Shown: positions 55,069 to 63,926, counted from the first letter of the stretch. The stretch is 64,000 nt of DNA from JBGTSJ01 sp041940305 (GCA_041940305.1 JBGTSJ010000004.1:124001-188000), one strand, 5' to 3'. The notes: generated by a model not told the origin, from the letters alone. Numbers and translations are program-made.

Positions 55069-56100
55069 ATGACGCTGAATGGCAAAGTCGTTGTGGTGAC
55101 GGGCGCATCGGCCGGGGTCGGGCGCGCCGTGGTGCGGGAGTTTGCGGCGCGAGGCGCTTCGCTGGGACTGCTGGCGCGCGGAGTGGACCGGTTGGATGAG
55201 ACGCGCGCCGAAGTCGAGGCATCGGGGGGGCTGGCCGTGACGGTCCCGACCGATGTGGCGGACGCCGCTGCGGTAGAGGCCGCCGCGGATCAGGTTGAGC
55301 GGCAGCTGGGCGCGATCGACATCTGGGTGAACAACGCCATGACGACGGTGTTCTCGCGGTTCATCGAGATCACCGCCGAGGAGTACCGCCGCGCGACGGA
55401 TGTCACGTATCTGGGCACAGTTCATGGGACAATGTCGGCGCTGCGGCGGATGTGGCCGCGCAACCGTGGAACGATCGTGCAGGTGGGATCAGCGCTGGCG
55501 TACCGGGGGATCCCGCTGCAGGCGCCGTACTGCGGGGCAAAGCATGCGATCCGCGGATTCACCGACTCGCTCCGCTGCGAACTGCTGCATGAGAACCGGG
55601 ATATCCATTTGACGATGGTGCAATTGTCCGCGATCAACACGCCGCAGTTTGAGTGGTGCAAAACGCGTCTGCCGCGGCATCCGCAGCCCGTGCCGCCCAT
55701 CTACGAGCCGGAGGTCGCGGCGCGGGGCGTCGTCTGGGCGGCCGAGCATCATCCGCGGGAGATCAACGTCGGCTGGCCGGCGACGCGGGCGATCGTCGGC
55801 AACAAGCTGGTACCAGGATTTGCCGACTGGTATCTGGCGCGAAGCGGCTACGAGTCTCAACAAACGAATGAGCAGATCGCCGACGATCGGCCGTCCAATC
55901 TGTTCGAGCCGATCCCGGGCAACCGCTATAGGGCCCGCGGCCGCTTCAGCGAAGAATCCAAAGGCTGGAGCTGGCAGTTGTGGTTGCGGATGCACCGCAT
56001 GGCGGCCGGACTGGCCGTCGCTTGCGTCGGCACGGCCGCCGCCGTGGCCTGTGCCCGCTCGTTAACCGAATCCCGCTCCAGCGCACTCTCCCGACGTTGA
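55069..56100 (+). CDS. Short-chain dehydrogenase/reductase with C-terminal membrane helix
   Basis: A 343-residue SDR. NAD(P) loop VTGASAGVG (10-18), NNAMT, and the catalytic S-Y-K set (GSALAYRGIPLQAPYCGAKHA). The C-terminal 90 residues are unusual, with a final hydrophobic segment (MAAGLAVACVGTAAAVACAR). Substrate unknown. It starts 12 bases after the GH13 stop, preceded by GAGGA, so the pair is cotranscribed. Confidence 0.88.
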   Translation: MTLNGKVVVVTGASAGVGRAVVREFAARGASLGLLARGVDRLDETRAEVEASGGLAVTVPTDVADAAAVEAAADQVERQLGAIDIWVNNAMTTVFSRFIEITAEEYRRATDVTYLGTVHGTMSALRRMWPRNRGTIVQVGSALAYRGIPLQAPYCGAKHAIRGFTDSLRCELLHENRDIHLTMVQLSAINTPQFEWCKTRLPRHPQPVPPIYEPEVAARGVVWAAEHHPREINVGWPATRAIVGNKLVPGFADWYLARSGYESQQTNEQIADDRPSNLFEPIPGNRYRARGRFSEESKGWSWQLWLRMHRMAAGLAVACVGTAAAVACARSLTESRSSALSRR

Positions 56101-56114
56101 CCAACACTTTGCGT

Positions 56115-56149
56115 GAAGGCTGGTGCATGCGCCACTCGCACCAGCCTTC
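56115..56149 (+). terminator. Terminator after the GH13/SDR unit
   Basis: GAAGGCTGGTGC (56115-56126) and GCACCAGCCTTC (56138-56149), a perfect 12-base stem with an 11-base loop, 14 bases beyond the SDR stop. No long T-run. Confidence 0.7.
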
Positions 56150-56232
56150 TAGGAATCGGACTTCCTGCCAAGCCGCTTCGGGCCGATGCGCGCCGGTTCG
56201 ATTCCAACGCCAGCTTGCCAACGAGGGCGGAT

Positions 56233-56385
56233 ATGGTTCGTCATCGCTGGAGCGATGAGGAATGGGGGCTGATTCAGGACGTCTTTCCGGTTCCGGCCAC
56301 TACCGGCCGGCGACCGCGCACGAACTGGCGCACCGTCGTGGACGGCATTCTCTGGATCATGCATTACCGCTGCCCTGTTGCGAGG
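56233..56385 (+). pseudogene. IS5-family transposase remnant (N-terminal fragment)
   Basis: The reading frame from ATG 56233 gives MVRHRWSDEEWGLIQDVFP, then GRRPRTNWRTVVDGILWIMH, the N-terminal DUF4096 helix region of IS5-type transposases. Similarity stops after RCP, where the usual PWRDLP continuation is replaced, and only about 50 residues remain of more than 200. No terminal inverted repeats were recognised. A relic of a past insertion, so not functional. Confidence 0.75.
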
Positions 56386-56400
56386 CCTCCCTCTAACCAA

Positions 56401-56429
56401 CGAACCCCGGTCGTTTGGACTGGGGTTCG
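56401..56429. terminator. Hairpin between the transposase remnant and the leftward gene
   Basis: CGAACCCCGGTC (56401-56412) pairs with GACTGGGGTTCG (56418-56429): 11 pairs and one G-T, loop of five. Probably a terminator of the gene starting at 57353; it could serve both strands. Confidence 0.5.
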
Positions 56430-56459
56430 GCGTTGAGGCTGATGTGTAATCGGGCGTGT

Positions 56460-57353
56460 TTATGGGGCGCCAGTCTCAGGGGAGTCGGTGGTAGTGCCGA
56501 CCGTGGCACTGCCGGCGGCTTCGAAGCGAGCTCGAGCGGAGGCTTCGAGCATGTCGGCGGTTTCAAGGAGAGCGGCGTTGCCTTCGGCGAGGGCGCGGTC
56601 GCGCATGCAGTCGATCTGGGCGAGTCGGCGGGCGAGGATCTCCGCGGCGCGCTCGGGCTTCACGGCTGGATAATTGACGGAACCTTCGAGGGTCGCCGTG
56701 CCCTGGAAGGCGAACGGATCGCCGGAGGGACCGCTGAGCTGGTCGAGGGGCTGGAAGAGGCCGAGGCCGGCGCCGGCGGAGTGACGAGCGTTGCCGCGAA
56801 AGAAGACTTCGCTGTCGGTGTTACTGAGCGTGTAGATGTACGGGCGGTCCGTGGCGTGAGTCTCCTCGTCACCCGGATGTGGCTCTTCGCAGTCTTCGTA
56901 GCACTCGACGAGGTCGCCTTGGATGTCGGCGTCTCCCTCAACGTAGGGGAGGATGTAGAAGATCGGCTTCTCCCGAGGCGAATCGTCCGGATCGGCCTCA
57001 TTTCCGGCGGGGGCATCGGAGTCGGTCGGTTGGGCTTCGTCCTCGGCTGTGAACATGAGGCGTGCGGCGGATTCACTGGCGGCCTCGAAGCTGTTCTCGC
57101 CGGTTGCAGCGAACGCGCCGGCTGCGGCATCGCCGCGAGCCTGCAAGCCGCGCGCGGTGCGGAGTGCGTTGAGCTGAGCGGCGCGGCGTTCGCGCCGGTC
57201 GTCGCGGCGCTCAATGCGGGCGGCTGCTCGGGCGCTGATGTTGGCGCCGCCGCCGGCCGCCGTGACTTCGGCGACACCATCAAGGGACTGCGCAAAGGCT
57301 GCTCCGCCCGAGGCGAACAGCATGACGGCTGCGACAAGGTAACCGGTTCGCAT
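56460..57353 (-). CDS. Secreted hypothetical protein
   Basis: A 297-residue protein with signal peptide MRTGYLVAAVMLFASGGAAFA. The middle (EKPIFYILPYVEGDADIQGD) is followed by an acidic stretch, and the C-terminus (AAEILARRLAQIDCMRDRAL) is helical and Ala/Glu/Arg-rich. The early mature part is arginine-rich (AARIERRDDRRERRAAQ). No named family is recognised. The start has a strong GGAGG six bases upstream. Divergent from the beta-barrel gene. Confidence 0.8.
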   Translation of the reverse strand: MRTGYLVAAVMLFASGGAAFAQSLDGVAEVTAAGGGANISARAAARIERRDDRRERRAAQLNALRTARGLQARGDAAAGAFAATGENSFEAASESAARLMFTAEDEAQPTDSDAPAGNEADPDDSPREKPIFYILPYVEGDADIQGDLVECYEDCEEPHPGDEETHATDRPYIYTLSNTDSEVFFRGNARHSAGAGLGLFQPLDQLSGPSGDPFAFQGTATLEGSVNYPAVKPERAAEILARRLAQIDCMRDRALAEGNAALLETADMLEASARARFEAAGSATVGTTTDSPETGAP

Positions 57354-57604
57354 GGATATCCTCCGAGTTGTGCTGAAGGGTTGCCCGCGAGTGAGATGAA
57401 GCGGGTGCGTCCGCCGCGGCAGGGGCGCGTCGGCGTCCGCTGATCGCGGCAGGGAGGCGGCAGATAACGGCCGCCGCCGGTCTCCGTCAAGGTGTTATCG
57501 ACAGAATCGGTGCAATCGATTGAGACGCGTTGACCGTTCAGGTTCGCCCCTGTTATCACGACGCCCCCTCTCTCTCGAACCCTGCAGAAACACCGGGATA
57601 CGAC

Positions 57605-59017
57605 GTGCCGGACACATTGCGAAGTGCCATCGGTCGATGGCTGGTCCTCAGCGGGCTGATGCTGGGAGCGGCAGTTTTGGCCGAACCGGCGGCGTGCCCG
57701 GCGGCAGAAACCGCCGGAGGGGATGCGATCGAACGGCGGTTGCGCGAGAAGCTGCAGTCGAACCCCGAGGACGCGGCGTTGTGGCGGATGCTGGGGCGGC
57801 TGCTGCTGGAGCGGGGCGAGGCCGACGCGGCGGTGAAACTGCTGAGCCGGGCTGCCGCCCTCGATCCCCTGAGTTCGGCGGCCCAGTATGACTTCGGCCG
57901 GGCGCTGGAAGCGACGGGGCGCGAAGGCGAGGCGGCGGTACGGTTCACCCAGGCGCGGGAACTGGCGCCGGACAGCGAGTATGCGCGTCGGGCGGGAGAG
58001 CGTCTGCGGGCGCTGGAGTCTGCCGGCGCGACGCAGGCGGCGCGCCGGGACGACCAGGTTCAGCAGGCTGGGTATGAGATCCGGCGGTTCGACGGGACGG
58101 AGCGAATCCCCGATCGACTCCCGCTGGCGGAACAGGCGGAGCGGCCGTTCTTTACGGACTACAGCGTGACGGTGCAACTGGGAGGGCAATACAACAGCAA
58201 CGTGGCGCTGACTCCGCTGAGCCGCGATCTGTCAGGGGCCTCGCAGGACAGCTTCCAGGCATTATTCTCGCCGAACTTGTCGCTCGACATTTATGAGGCC
58301 GACTCCTGGCGGTTGGGTACCACGTTCGGGGGTGACTTCACGCTGAACGAGGGGAACTTCCAGCAGCTCAATCTGCAGAGCTACCGGCCAGGGGTGTTTC
58401 TGGAAGGGGACCTGTTCTGCGGGACGACGCTCGTGATCCCGCGGATCGATTACGAGTTCGGGCTGGATGAGTTCGACTTCGAGCGGTTTGCGACGCGGCA
58501 CCAGGTGACGGCGTCGGCGCTGGCGCTGTGGTCGGAGACGCATGCGACCATCGGCTACTGGGGTGTGGACTATACCGACTTCGCCAACGATGGTGCCGCG
58601 CCGTTTATCACGTCGCGGGACGGCTGGACGAACGCGGTGGGAGTGACGCATGAGGTGACGCTGACGCACCGGTGGGTGAACCTGGTGCGGGGGACGGCTC
58701 AGGTAGAGAACGCTGACGCGAAGGGGTCGGACTACCGGTACTACGGATTAGAGCTGAGCGTGGGGGCCGTCATTCCCCTGGCGTGGGGGGTGGAGTTCGA
58801 GTGCCGCGGCGGGTGGGGAATCCGGGACTATCCGGACTTCGTGTCGGGTCCCGCGCGGAATGAGCACATTTTGACCGCGGGAGGGGAGTTGCGGCGGGAA
58901 CTGGCGCCCGGGTGTTCGACGGCGCTGGTCGCGGGTTACGACCGCTTTATCTCCGACAACGTCAGGTTTGATGCGGAGCGTGTCCTGGCCGGAGTGCTGC
59001 TGATCTTCGAGCGGTAG
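57605..59017 (+). CDS. TPR plus outer-membrane beta-barrel-like protein
   Basis: A 470-residue protein. The GTG start at 57605 gives a signal peptide (VPDTLRSAIGRWLVLSGLML) and fits the CCGGGATAC upstream. TPR-type helices occupy residues of about 40-135 (ALWRMLGRLLLERGEADAAVK). From residue 190 on come alternating strands (FTDYSVTVQLGGQYNSNVA; TTLVIPRIDYEFGLDEFDF) ending with the aromatic terminus ERVLAGVLLIFER typical of outer-membrane barrels. Similar to Slam/DUF560-like surface modifiers in layout, but without a firm family match. A longer TTG reading at 57530 is less likely. Confidence 0.65.
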   Translation: MPDTLRSAIGRWLVLSGLMLGAAVLAEPAACPAAETAGGDAIERRLREKLQSNPEDAALWRMLGRLLLERGEADAAVKLLSRAAALDPLSSAAQYDFGRALEATGREGEAAVRFTQARELAPDSEYARRAGERLRALESAGATQAARRDDQVQQAGYEIRRFDGTERIPDRLPLAEQAERPFFTDYSVTVQLGGQYNSNVALTPLSRDLSGASQDSFQALFSPNLSLDIYEADSWRLGTTFGGDFTLNEGNFQQLNLQSYRPGVFLEGDLFCGTTLVIPRIDYEFGLDEFDFERFATRHQVTASALALWSETHATIGYWGVDYTDFANDGAAPFITSRDGWTNAVGVTHEVTLTHRWVNLVRGTAQVENADAKGSDYRYYGLELSVGAVIPLAWGVEFECRGGWGIRDYPDFVSGPARNEHILTAGGELRRELAPGCSTALVAGYDRFISDNVRFDAERVLAGVLLIFER

Positions 59018-59034
59018 CCGCCGCCATCATCGCG

Positions 59035-59508
59035 CTAGTATTCGATCCGATCCGGATTGCGCGACCAGGCGTCGAAAGGGGCACGGCGCACGCTGACGCG
59101 TAAGTGATGGACCGAAAGCGATCCGCTGATTTCGGGAAACGAAGTATGGAAGCGAGCGTCGTCGAAGCCGGCGCGAGCGGCGTCGTGGCGGTCGGCGGCG
59201 TAATAGATTTCGTCGAGGCGAGACCAGAGGATAGCGCCGAGACACATCGGACAGGGTTCGCAACTGGCGTAGAGGGTGCAGCCGGCGAGGACGTGCGTGC
59301 TCAGGGCGCGACAGGCCATGCGAATGGCGAGGACTTCGGCGTGGGCGGTGGGATCGTGGTCGCGGGTGACGCGGTTGGCGGCCCCGGCAATGACGTCGGC
59401 ACCGCGCACGATGATCGCGCCGAAGGGGCCGCCGCCGGAATTGGCGGATTCGACGGCGAGAGCGATGGCTTGTTCGAGGAAGCGGGCGTGCCGGGCGTCG
59501 TCGATCAT
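59035..59508 (-). CDS. Guanine-deaminase-like nucleoside deaminase
   Basis: A 157-residue zinc deaminase of the CDA fold. Catalytic HAEVLAI (H56, E58) and PCPMC (C86, C89). Flanking GCTLYASCEPCPMCLGAI, IYYAADRHDAARAGFDD matches bacterial guanine deaminase (GuaD-type), which turns guanine into xanthine. Alternatives within the same fold are tRNA adenosine deaminase (TadA) or cytosine deaminase. The ATG at 59508 gives the family length of about 156; longer readings do not. Convergent with the beta-barrel gene. Confidence 0.88.
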   Translation of the reverse strand: MIDDARHARFLEQAIALAVESANSGGGPFGAIIVRGADVIAGAANRVTRDHDPTAHAEVLAIRMACRALSTHVLAGCTLYASCEPCPMCLGAILWSRLDEIYYAADRHDAARAGFDDARFHTSFPEISGSLSVHHLRVSVRRAPFDAWSRNPDRIEY

Positions 59509-59629
59509 GACGACGATTGTAGCGTGCGCGATGTGAGACAGAGACGCCGTGCAAAGACGGCGTGTGCCCGGAGGTCGCGTGCTTCTGGTTGTTTGTCCAG
59601 CGGACGGCACACGGAGTGTGCCTGCGACT

Positions 59630-60955
59630 CTACAGCCACTCTTTGATGCCGTGGCCTTCGATGAGGCGGACGGGGCGGCCGTCGGGGGCGTGGGCGATGA
59701 TGTCGCTGGGGATGCCGAGCTTTTCGTAGATGGTGACGGCCATGTCGGCGGAGGTGTATTCGTCGCGGATCGGCCGGCCTCCTTCGTCGTCGGTGGCGCC
59801 GAGGACGTGGCCGCCGGGGATGCCGGCGCCGGCGAAGATGGCGAAGCCGGCGCTGGCCCAGTGGTCACGGCCGCTGGCGCTGTTAATGCCGGGGGTGCGG
59901 CCGAAGTCGGTGAGCCAGACGACGAGCGTGGAGTCGAGCAGGCCGCGGTCTTCGAGATCGGCGAGGAGCGTGGGGAGGCCCTGGTCGATGGGGGGGATGC
60001 GGCTGTCCTTGAGGGACTTGAAATTGTTCTGGTGGGTGTCCCAGCCGCCGTCGGTGATGGTGACGAAGCGGACGCCGGACTCGATCATGCGGCGGGCGAG
60101 GATGCAGTTCTGTCCGAACCGGTTGCGGCCGTACTGGTCGCGGAGTTCGGCGGGCTCCTCTTCCAGAGCGAAGGCGCGCTTCGTCTCCGGCGCGGTGATC
60201 ATGTTGAAGGCGGCCTTGAAGTTTTCGTCCAGCGCGTCGTAGGCGACGGGCTGGAGGTCGGCGCGCTGCTGGAGATCGTCGATGGCGGAGAGCATCTGCT
60301 GGCGGCGGTCGACCCGCTCGCCGGGGACGCTGGAAGGAGGGGTAATATCGCGGACGGTGAAGTTCTGGGCGTTCGGGTCGGCGTTGATCACAAACGGATT
60401 GTGCTCGAGGCCGAGGATGCCGGGCATGCCGCCGCCGAAGCGGTTGTCGATGCTGGTGCCGAGCTGGACGAACGGCGGGAGGGCCGTCTTGAAGCCTTTG
60501 TGCCAGCTGACGACGGAGCCGAACGTGGGATAGTGGACGGAGGGGTTGAACTTGCGGCCGGTCAACACGAACTGATCGGCGATGCCGTGGCTGCCGTTCT
60601 CGGGGTTCCAGCTGCGGAGGAGCGCGAAGCGGCCCAATTCGCGGGCCATGTTGGGGCAGATGTCGGTGAACTGCACGCCGGGGACGGCGGTGTCGATGAC
60701 GCCGAATTCACCCTTCACGCTGGCGGGAGCGTTGGGCTTGGGATCGTAGGTGTCGTGATGGCTGGTGCCCCCCTGCGTCCAGATGACGATGCAGTTACGG
60801 TCGACCAGGGATCGTCCCTCGGTGGCGGCGGCCCGCTTCGCGGCGAACCAGTGCGGGAGCGAAAGGCCGAGTCCGGCGAGCGAGCCGAGCTGGAGCAGTC
60901 CGCGGCGGGAGACGCGCTGGCAGTCGCGCAGGGTCGTGGGCAGGAGGTTGAGCAT
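59630..60955 (-). CDS. DUF1501 protein (second copy), Tat-exported
   Basis: A 441-residue protein. Signal SRRGLLQLGSLAGLGLSLPH is Tat-like. Then IVIWTQGGTSHHDTYDPKPN, ELGRFALLRSWNPENGSHG, RFVTITDGGWDTHQNNF, LVVWLTDFGRTPGIN, GRDHWASAGFAIFAGAG. Same family as the gene at 48798 but clearly diverged. A promoter-like TTGCAT-N18-TACAAT lies at 61083-61054. Divergent from the second PSCyt-type gene. Confidence 0.92.
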   Translation of the reverse strand: MLNLLPTTLRDCQRVSRRGLLQLGSLAGLGLSLPHWFAAKRAAATEGRSLVDRNCIVIWTQGGTSHHDTYDPKPNAPASVKGEFGVIDTAVPGVQFTDICPNMARELGRFALLRSWNPENGSHGIADQFVLTGRKFNPSVHYPTFGSVVSWHKGFKTALPPFVQLGTSIDNRFGGGMPGILGLEHNPFVINADPNAQNFTVRDITPPSSVPGERVDRRQQMLSAIDDLQQRADLQPVAYDALDENFKAAFNMITAPETKRAFALEEEPAELRDQYGRNRFGQNCILARRMIESGVRFVTITDGGWDTHQNNFKSLKDSRIPPIDQGLPTLLADLEDRGLLDSTLVVWLTDFGRTPGINSASGRDHWASAGFAIFAGAGIPGGHVLGATDDEGGRPIRDEYTSADMAVTIYEKLGIPSDIIAHAPDGRPVRLIEGHGIKEWL

Positions 60956-61053
60956 TCGTGCTGACTCCGGGAAGGCAGGGTCGTCCGTGGCAAAGTGGGG
61001 CGCTGTGGGATTTGGGGCGCGCCTCAGGGTGGGGTGAATCCGTTCATCTTCAA

Positions 61054-61083
61054 TTGTAGGGCATTGTCGCGAGGGGATGCAAC
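61054..61083 (-). promoter_or_regulatory. Leftward promoter for the DUF1501 gene
   Basis: Minus strand: TTGCAT (61083-61078), an 18-base spacer, TACAAT (61059-61054). The -10 box matches five of six positions, the -35 three of six. Leader of about 100 bases. Confidence 0.4.
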
Positions 61084-61223
61084 GCATCAGGGGGTGTTGA
61101 CGCGTTGTCGGAGGTCGAAGGGCAGAGGGCGGAGATGTTTAGTGGGAATCGACTTTTGTTTGATGGGGGTTGCGGGGGGCGGTTGGGAGTGGTGTGACTG
61201 ATCGATTCGGGACGACGGGACCT

Positions 61224-61252
61224 TTGCTTCCGACCGGTGCATTCGCAATAAT
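61224..61252 (+). promoter_or_regulatory. Rightward promoter candidate for the PSCyt-type gene
   Basis: TTGCTT (61224-61229), a 17-base spacer, AATAAT (61247-61252). The -10 box matches five of six positions, the -35 three of six. Predicted start near 61259. Confidence 0.4.
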
Positions 61253-61260
61253 TGTTGTTG

Positions 61261-61278
61261 ATGCGTCAGTTTACGCAT
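61261..61278. promoter_or_regulatory. Operator-like inverted repeat
   Basis: ATGCGT-cagttt-ACGCAT, perfect six-base half-sites with a six-base spacer, located at the predicted transcription start of the PSCyt-type gene. A dimeric repressor site is possible; no regulator is identified. Confidence 0.35.
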
Positions 61279-61390
61279 TCCCCGCCAGACATTGAGGCCG
61301 AAAGGTCTCTCCCACCCTATCGGACAGTCGATCATTGGTCGGTGCGCTGCAGCGCCGCCTTCCTGACGACTCCCAGCGAGCGAACCCTCC

Positions 61391-63880
61391 ATGCCTCTTC
61401 GCCTCCTGGTTCTGCTGAGCTTTGTTTCTGCATCCGCGGCGGCCCGAGCCGATGAGCCGGTCCCGATGCGCGTGACTCCCGAGCAGGTCGCTCTGCAGGG
61501 CCGCTTCGCCCAGACTCAATTGATCGTGCAGTCGACTGATGCGGCCGGCGCGGTGAGCGACCGGTCGGGCGACCTGACGCATGAGGCGACGTACGTGTCG
61601 TCGGACCCAGCAATTGTGGCGATCGATCGCCAGGGGCGTTTGCTGGCTCAGGCGAACGGGCAGGCCCAGATCACCGTCAGTCATGGAGAGCAGACGCAGA
61701 CCGTCGCCGTCGACGTCTCCGGCGTGGAGGCGGGAGGGGCGGTTCCGTTCGACGGTTACGTGCGGCCGATCATCAGCCGGCTGGGGTGTAATGCGGGGGC
61801 CTGCCATGCCAGCCAGTTCGGGAAGGGAGGCTTTGTGCTGTCGGTGTTCGGCTACGACGCCGACATGGACTACGGCGCGCTGGTGCGCGACCGGACGGGA
61901 CGGCGGATCAACTTCATGCAGCCGGAGGAGAGCCTGTTCCTCAAGAAACCGACGATGCAGGTTCCGCATGGCGGCGGGCAGCGGCTGCTGAAGAGTTCGG
62001 TCGATTACGACACATTGATTGCATGGATCCAGGCGGGCGCTCCGGGACCGGACAAGGAGGCCGTGAAGGTCACGGCGGTCGAGGTCTATCCCGCGCAGCG
62101 GCTGGCGGAGCCGGGTGTGACGCAGCAACTGCGGGTGACAGCGCATCACAGCGACGGGAGCGTGCGGGACGTCACGCATTGGGCGCGGTTCGATTCGATG
62201 GACGACGCGGTGCTGAGCGTCACTCCGGAGGGACGCGTGAGCGTGATCGGCCGCGGACAGGCGCCGATCATGGTGCGGTATGAGGGGCAGGCGAACATTG
62301 CGATGTTCGTGTCGCCGTACGGCCCGCCGGCCGAACTGGCGGGATGGCAGAACAACAATTTCGTCGACGAGCTGGCCTCGGAGAAGTTCCGGGAGCTGGG
62401 GATCGAGCCGTCACCCGTGTGCGACGATGCGACGTTCCTGCGGCGGGCGTACCTGGATGCGATCGGAACGCTGCCGCAGCCGGAGGAGGTGCTGGCGTTT
62501 CTCGCGGACGAGAACCCGGAGAAACGGACGCAGGTGATCGACCGGCTGCTGGGTCTGACGGGGGATCCGAATCTGGATGTCCACAACGACCGGTACGCGG
62601 CGCTGTGGACGCTGAAGTGGTCCGACCTGCTGCGGAATTCGAGCGAAGGAGCGGCGACGAACGAGCAGCGGATGTGGGCGATGCACAACTGGATGAAGGA
62701 CGCCTTCCGCACCAACAAGCCGTTCGATCAGTTCGTGCGGGAGCTGGTGGTAGCCAAGGGATCGGTGTTCTCCAGCGGTCCGGCGAGTTACTACCGCATC
62801 TTCGGCGACTCATCGGAACTGGCGGAGGCGACGTCGCAGCTGTTCCTGGGGGTGCGGCTGGGATGCGCGAAATGCCATCACCATCCGTTCGAGAAGTACG
62901 GGCAGGAGGACTACTACTCGTTCGCGGCGTTTTTCGCGCGGGTGGGGACGAAGAACAGCGACGAGTTCGGGCTGTTCGGCGGCGAGGCGGTGGTGATGGT
63001 CCGCAACAGCGGGGAGGTGCGGCATCCAAAGACGGGACAGGTGCTCCCGCCCAAGCCGCTGGAAGGGGAGCCGGTGGAGGAGTCGCTCGATCGGCGGATC
63101 CCGCTGGCGCAATGGCTCACGTCGCCGGAGAACCGGGACTTTTCGCGCAACGTCGCCAACCGGTACGTGGCGTACCTCCTGGGGCGTGGACTGGTGGAGC
63201 CGGTGGACGACATGCGGGCCACCAATCCTGCGACTAACCCCGCGCTGCTGGATGCGCTGGCGGACCACTTCGTGCAGTCGGGTTTCGATCTGAAGCAATT
63301 GATGCGGGCGATCATGGTGTCGCGGCTGTATCAGCTCGACTCACAGCCGACGGAGCAGAACGCGTCGGATTCCAAGTTCTACAGTCACTTCAAGGTGAAG
63401 CGGCTTTCCGCGGAACCGTTGCTGGATGCCATCGACCACGTGACCGGAGTGCAGACGAAGTTCAAGAGCCTGCCGCTGGGGACGCGTGCCATCGAACTGC
63501 CGGACGCGGAGTACCCGGACTATTTCCTGAATGTGTTCGCCAAGCCGCGGCGGGCAAGCGTGTGCGAGTGCGAACGGCTGCCGGACGCGAACCTGGCGCA
63601 GGTGCTGCACACGCTGAACGGCGACACGGTGTCGAACAAGGTGTCGGACAAGGCCGGGCTGGTGGCGAGTCTCATTTCATCGGGGAAGAGCGACGAAGAG
63701 ATCATCACCGAGCTGTATTTGCGGGCGCTTTGCCGACCACCGGAACAATCGGAGATCGCGACGGCGAAGGAATTCCTGGCGAGCGTGCCGGCCGAAACGA
63801 TGAACCCCGAGAAGCAGTCCATCTACGAGGACCTGCTGTGGGCGCTGATTAACTCGAAGCAGTTCTTGTTCGTGCGGTGA
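61391..63880 (+). CDS. DUF1549/DUF1553 cytochrome-like protein with Ig-like domain
   Basis: An 829-residue exported protein. Signal peptide 1-20. A BIG2/Ig-like domain (about 25-110) has DPAIVAIDRQGRLLAQANGQ. A Cys/His motif CNAGACH (133-139, CxxxxCH) replaces the usual CxxCH. A second Ig-like segment sits near 215-300. DUF1549 includes CAKCHHHPFEKYG (C492, C495, H496), and DUF1553 ends the protein (RVxNRY-type NVANRYVAYLLG, LNGDTVSNKV). The family partners DUF1501. ATG at 61391 with the signal peptide fixes the start. Confidence 0.93.
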   Translation: MPLRLLVLLSFVSASAAARADEPVPMRVTPEQVALQGRFAQTQLIVQSTDAAGAVSDRSGDLTHEATYVSSDPAIVAIDRQGRLLAQANGQAQITVSHGEQTQTVAVDVSGVEAGGAVPFDGYVRPIISRLGCNAGACHASQFGKGGFVLSVFGYDADMDYGALVRDRTGRRINFMQPEESLFLKKPTMQVPHGGGQRLLKSSVDYDTLIAWIQAGAPGPDKEAVKVTAVEVYPAQRLAEPGVTQQLRVTAHHSDGSVRDVTHWARFDSMDDAVLSVTPEGRVSVIGRGQAPIMVRYEGQANIAMFVSPYGPPAELAGWQNNNFVDELASEKFRELGIEPSPVCDDATFLRRAYLDAIGTLPQPEEVLAFLADENPEKRTQVIDRLLGLTGDPNLDVHNDRYAALWTLKWSDLLRNSSEGAATNEQRMWAMHNWMKDAFRTNKPFDQFVRELVVAKGSVFSSGPASYYRIFGDSSELAEATSQLFLGVRLGCAKCHHHPFEKYGQEDYYSFAAFFARVGTKNSDEFGLFGGEAVVMVRNSGEVRHPKTGQVLPPKPLEGEPVEESLDRRIPLAQWLTSPENRDFSRNVANRYVAYLLGRGLVEPVDDMRATNPATNPALLDALADHFVQSGFDLKQLMRAIMVSRLYQLDSQPTEQNASDSKFYSHFKVKRLSAEPLLDAIDHVTGVQTKFKSLPLGTRAIELPDAEYPDYFLNVFAKPRRASVCECERLPDANLAQVLHTLNGDTVSNKVSDKAGLVASLISSGKSDEEIITELYLRALCRPPEQSEIATAKEFLASVPAETMNPEKQSIYEDLLWALINSKQFLFVR

Positions 63881-63926
63881 GGGGGTAGAATCAAAGAAGC
63901 GGGACCGGGACGCACGGAGAGGAACT

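Larger units (their letters stand above)
60956..61390. other. Divergent regulatory region between the DUF1501 and PSCyt-type genes
   Basis: 435 bases without a protein-like frame. It contains a leftward promoter candidate (61054-61083), a rightward one (61224-61252), and an inverted repeat (61261-61278). Confidence 0.5.

Noticed and set aside
56113..56436. Open frame treated as an intact gene
   Set aside because: Only its part from 56233 resembles a transposase, and it ends abruptly; treated as a remnant.
59549..60964. Open frame opposite the second DUF1501 gene (about 471 codons)
   Set aside because: Val/Gly/Asp/Glu-rich shadow of the DUF1501 codons with no recognisable domain.
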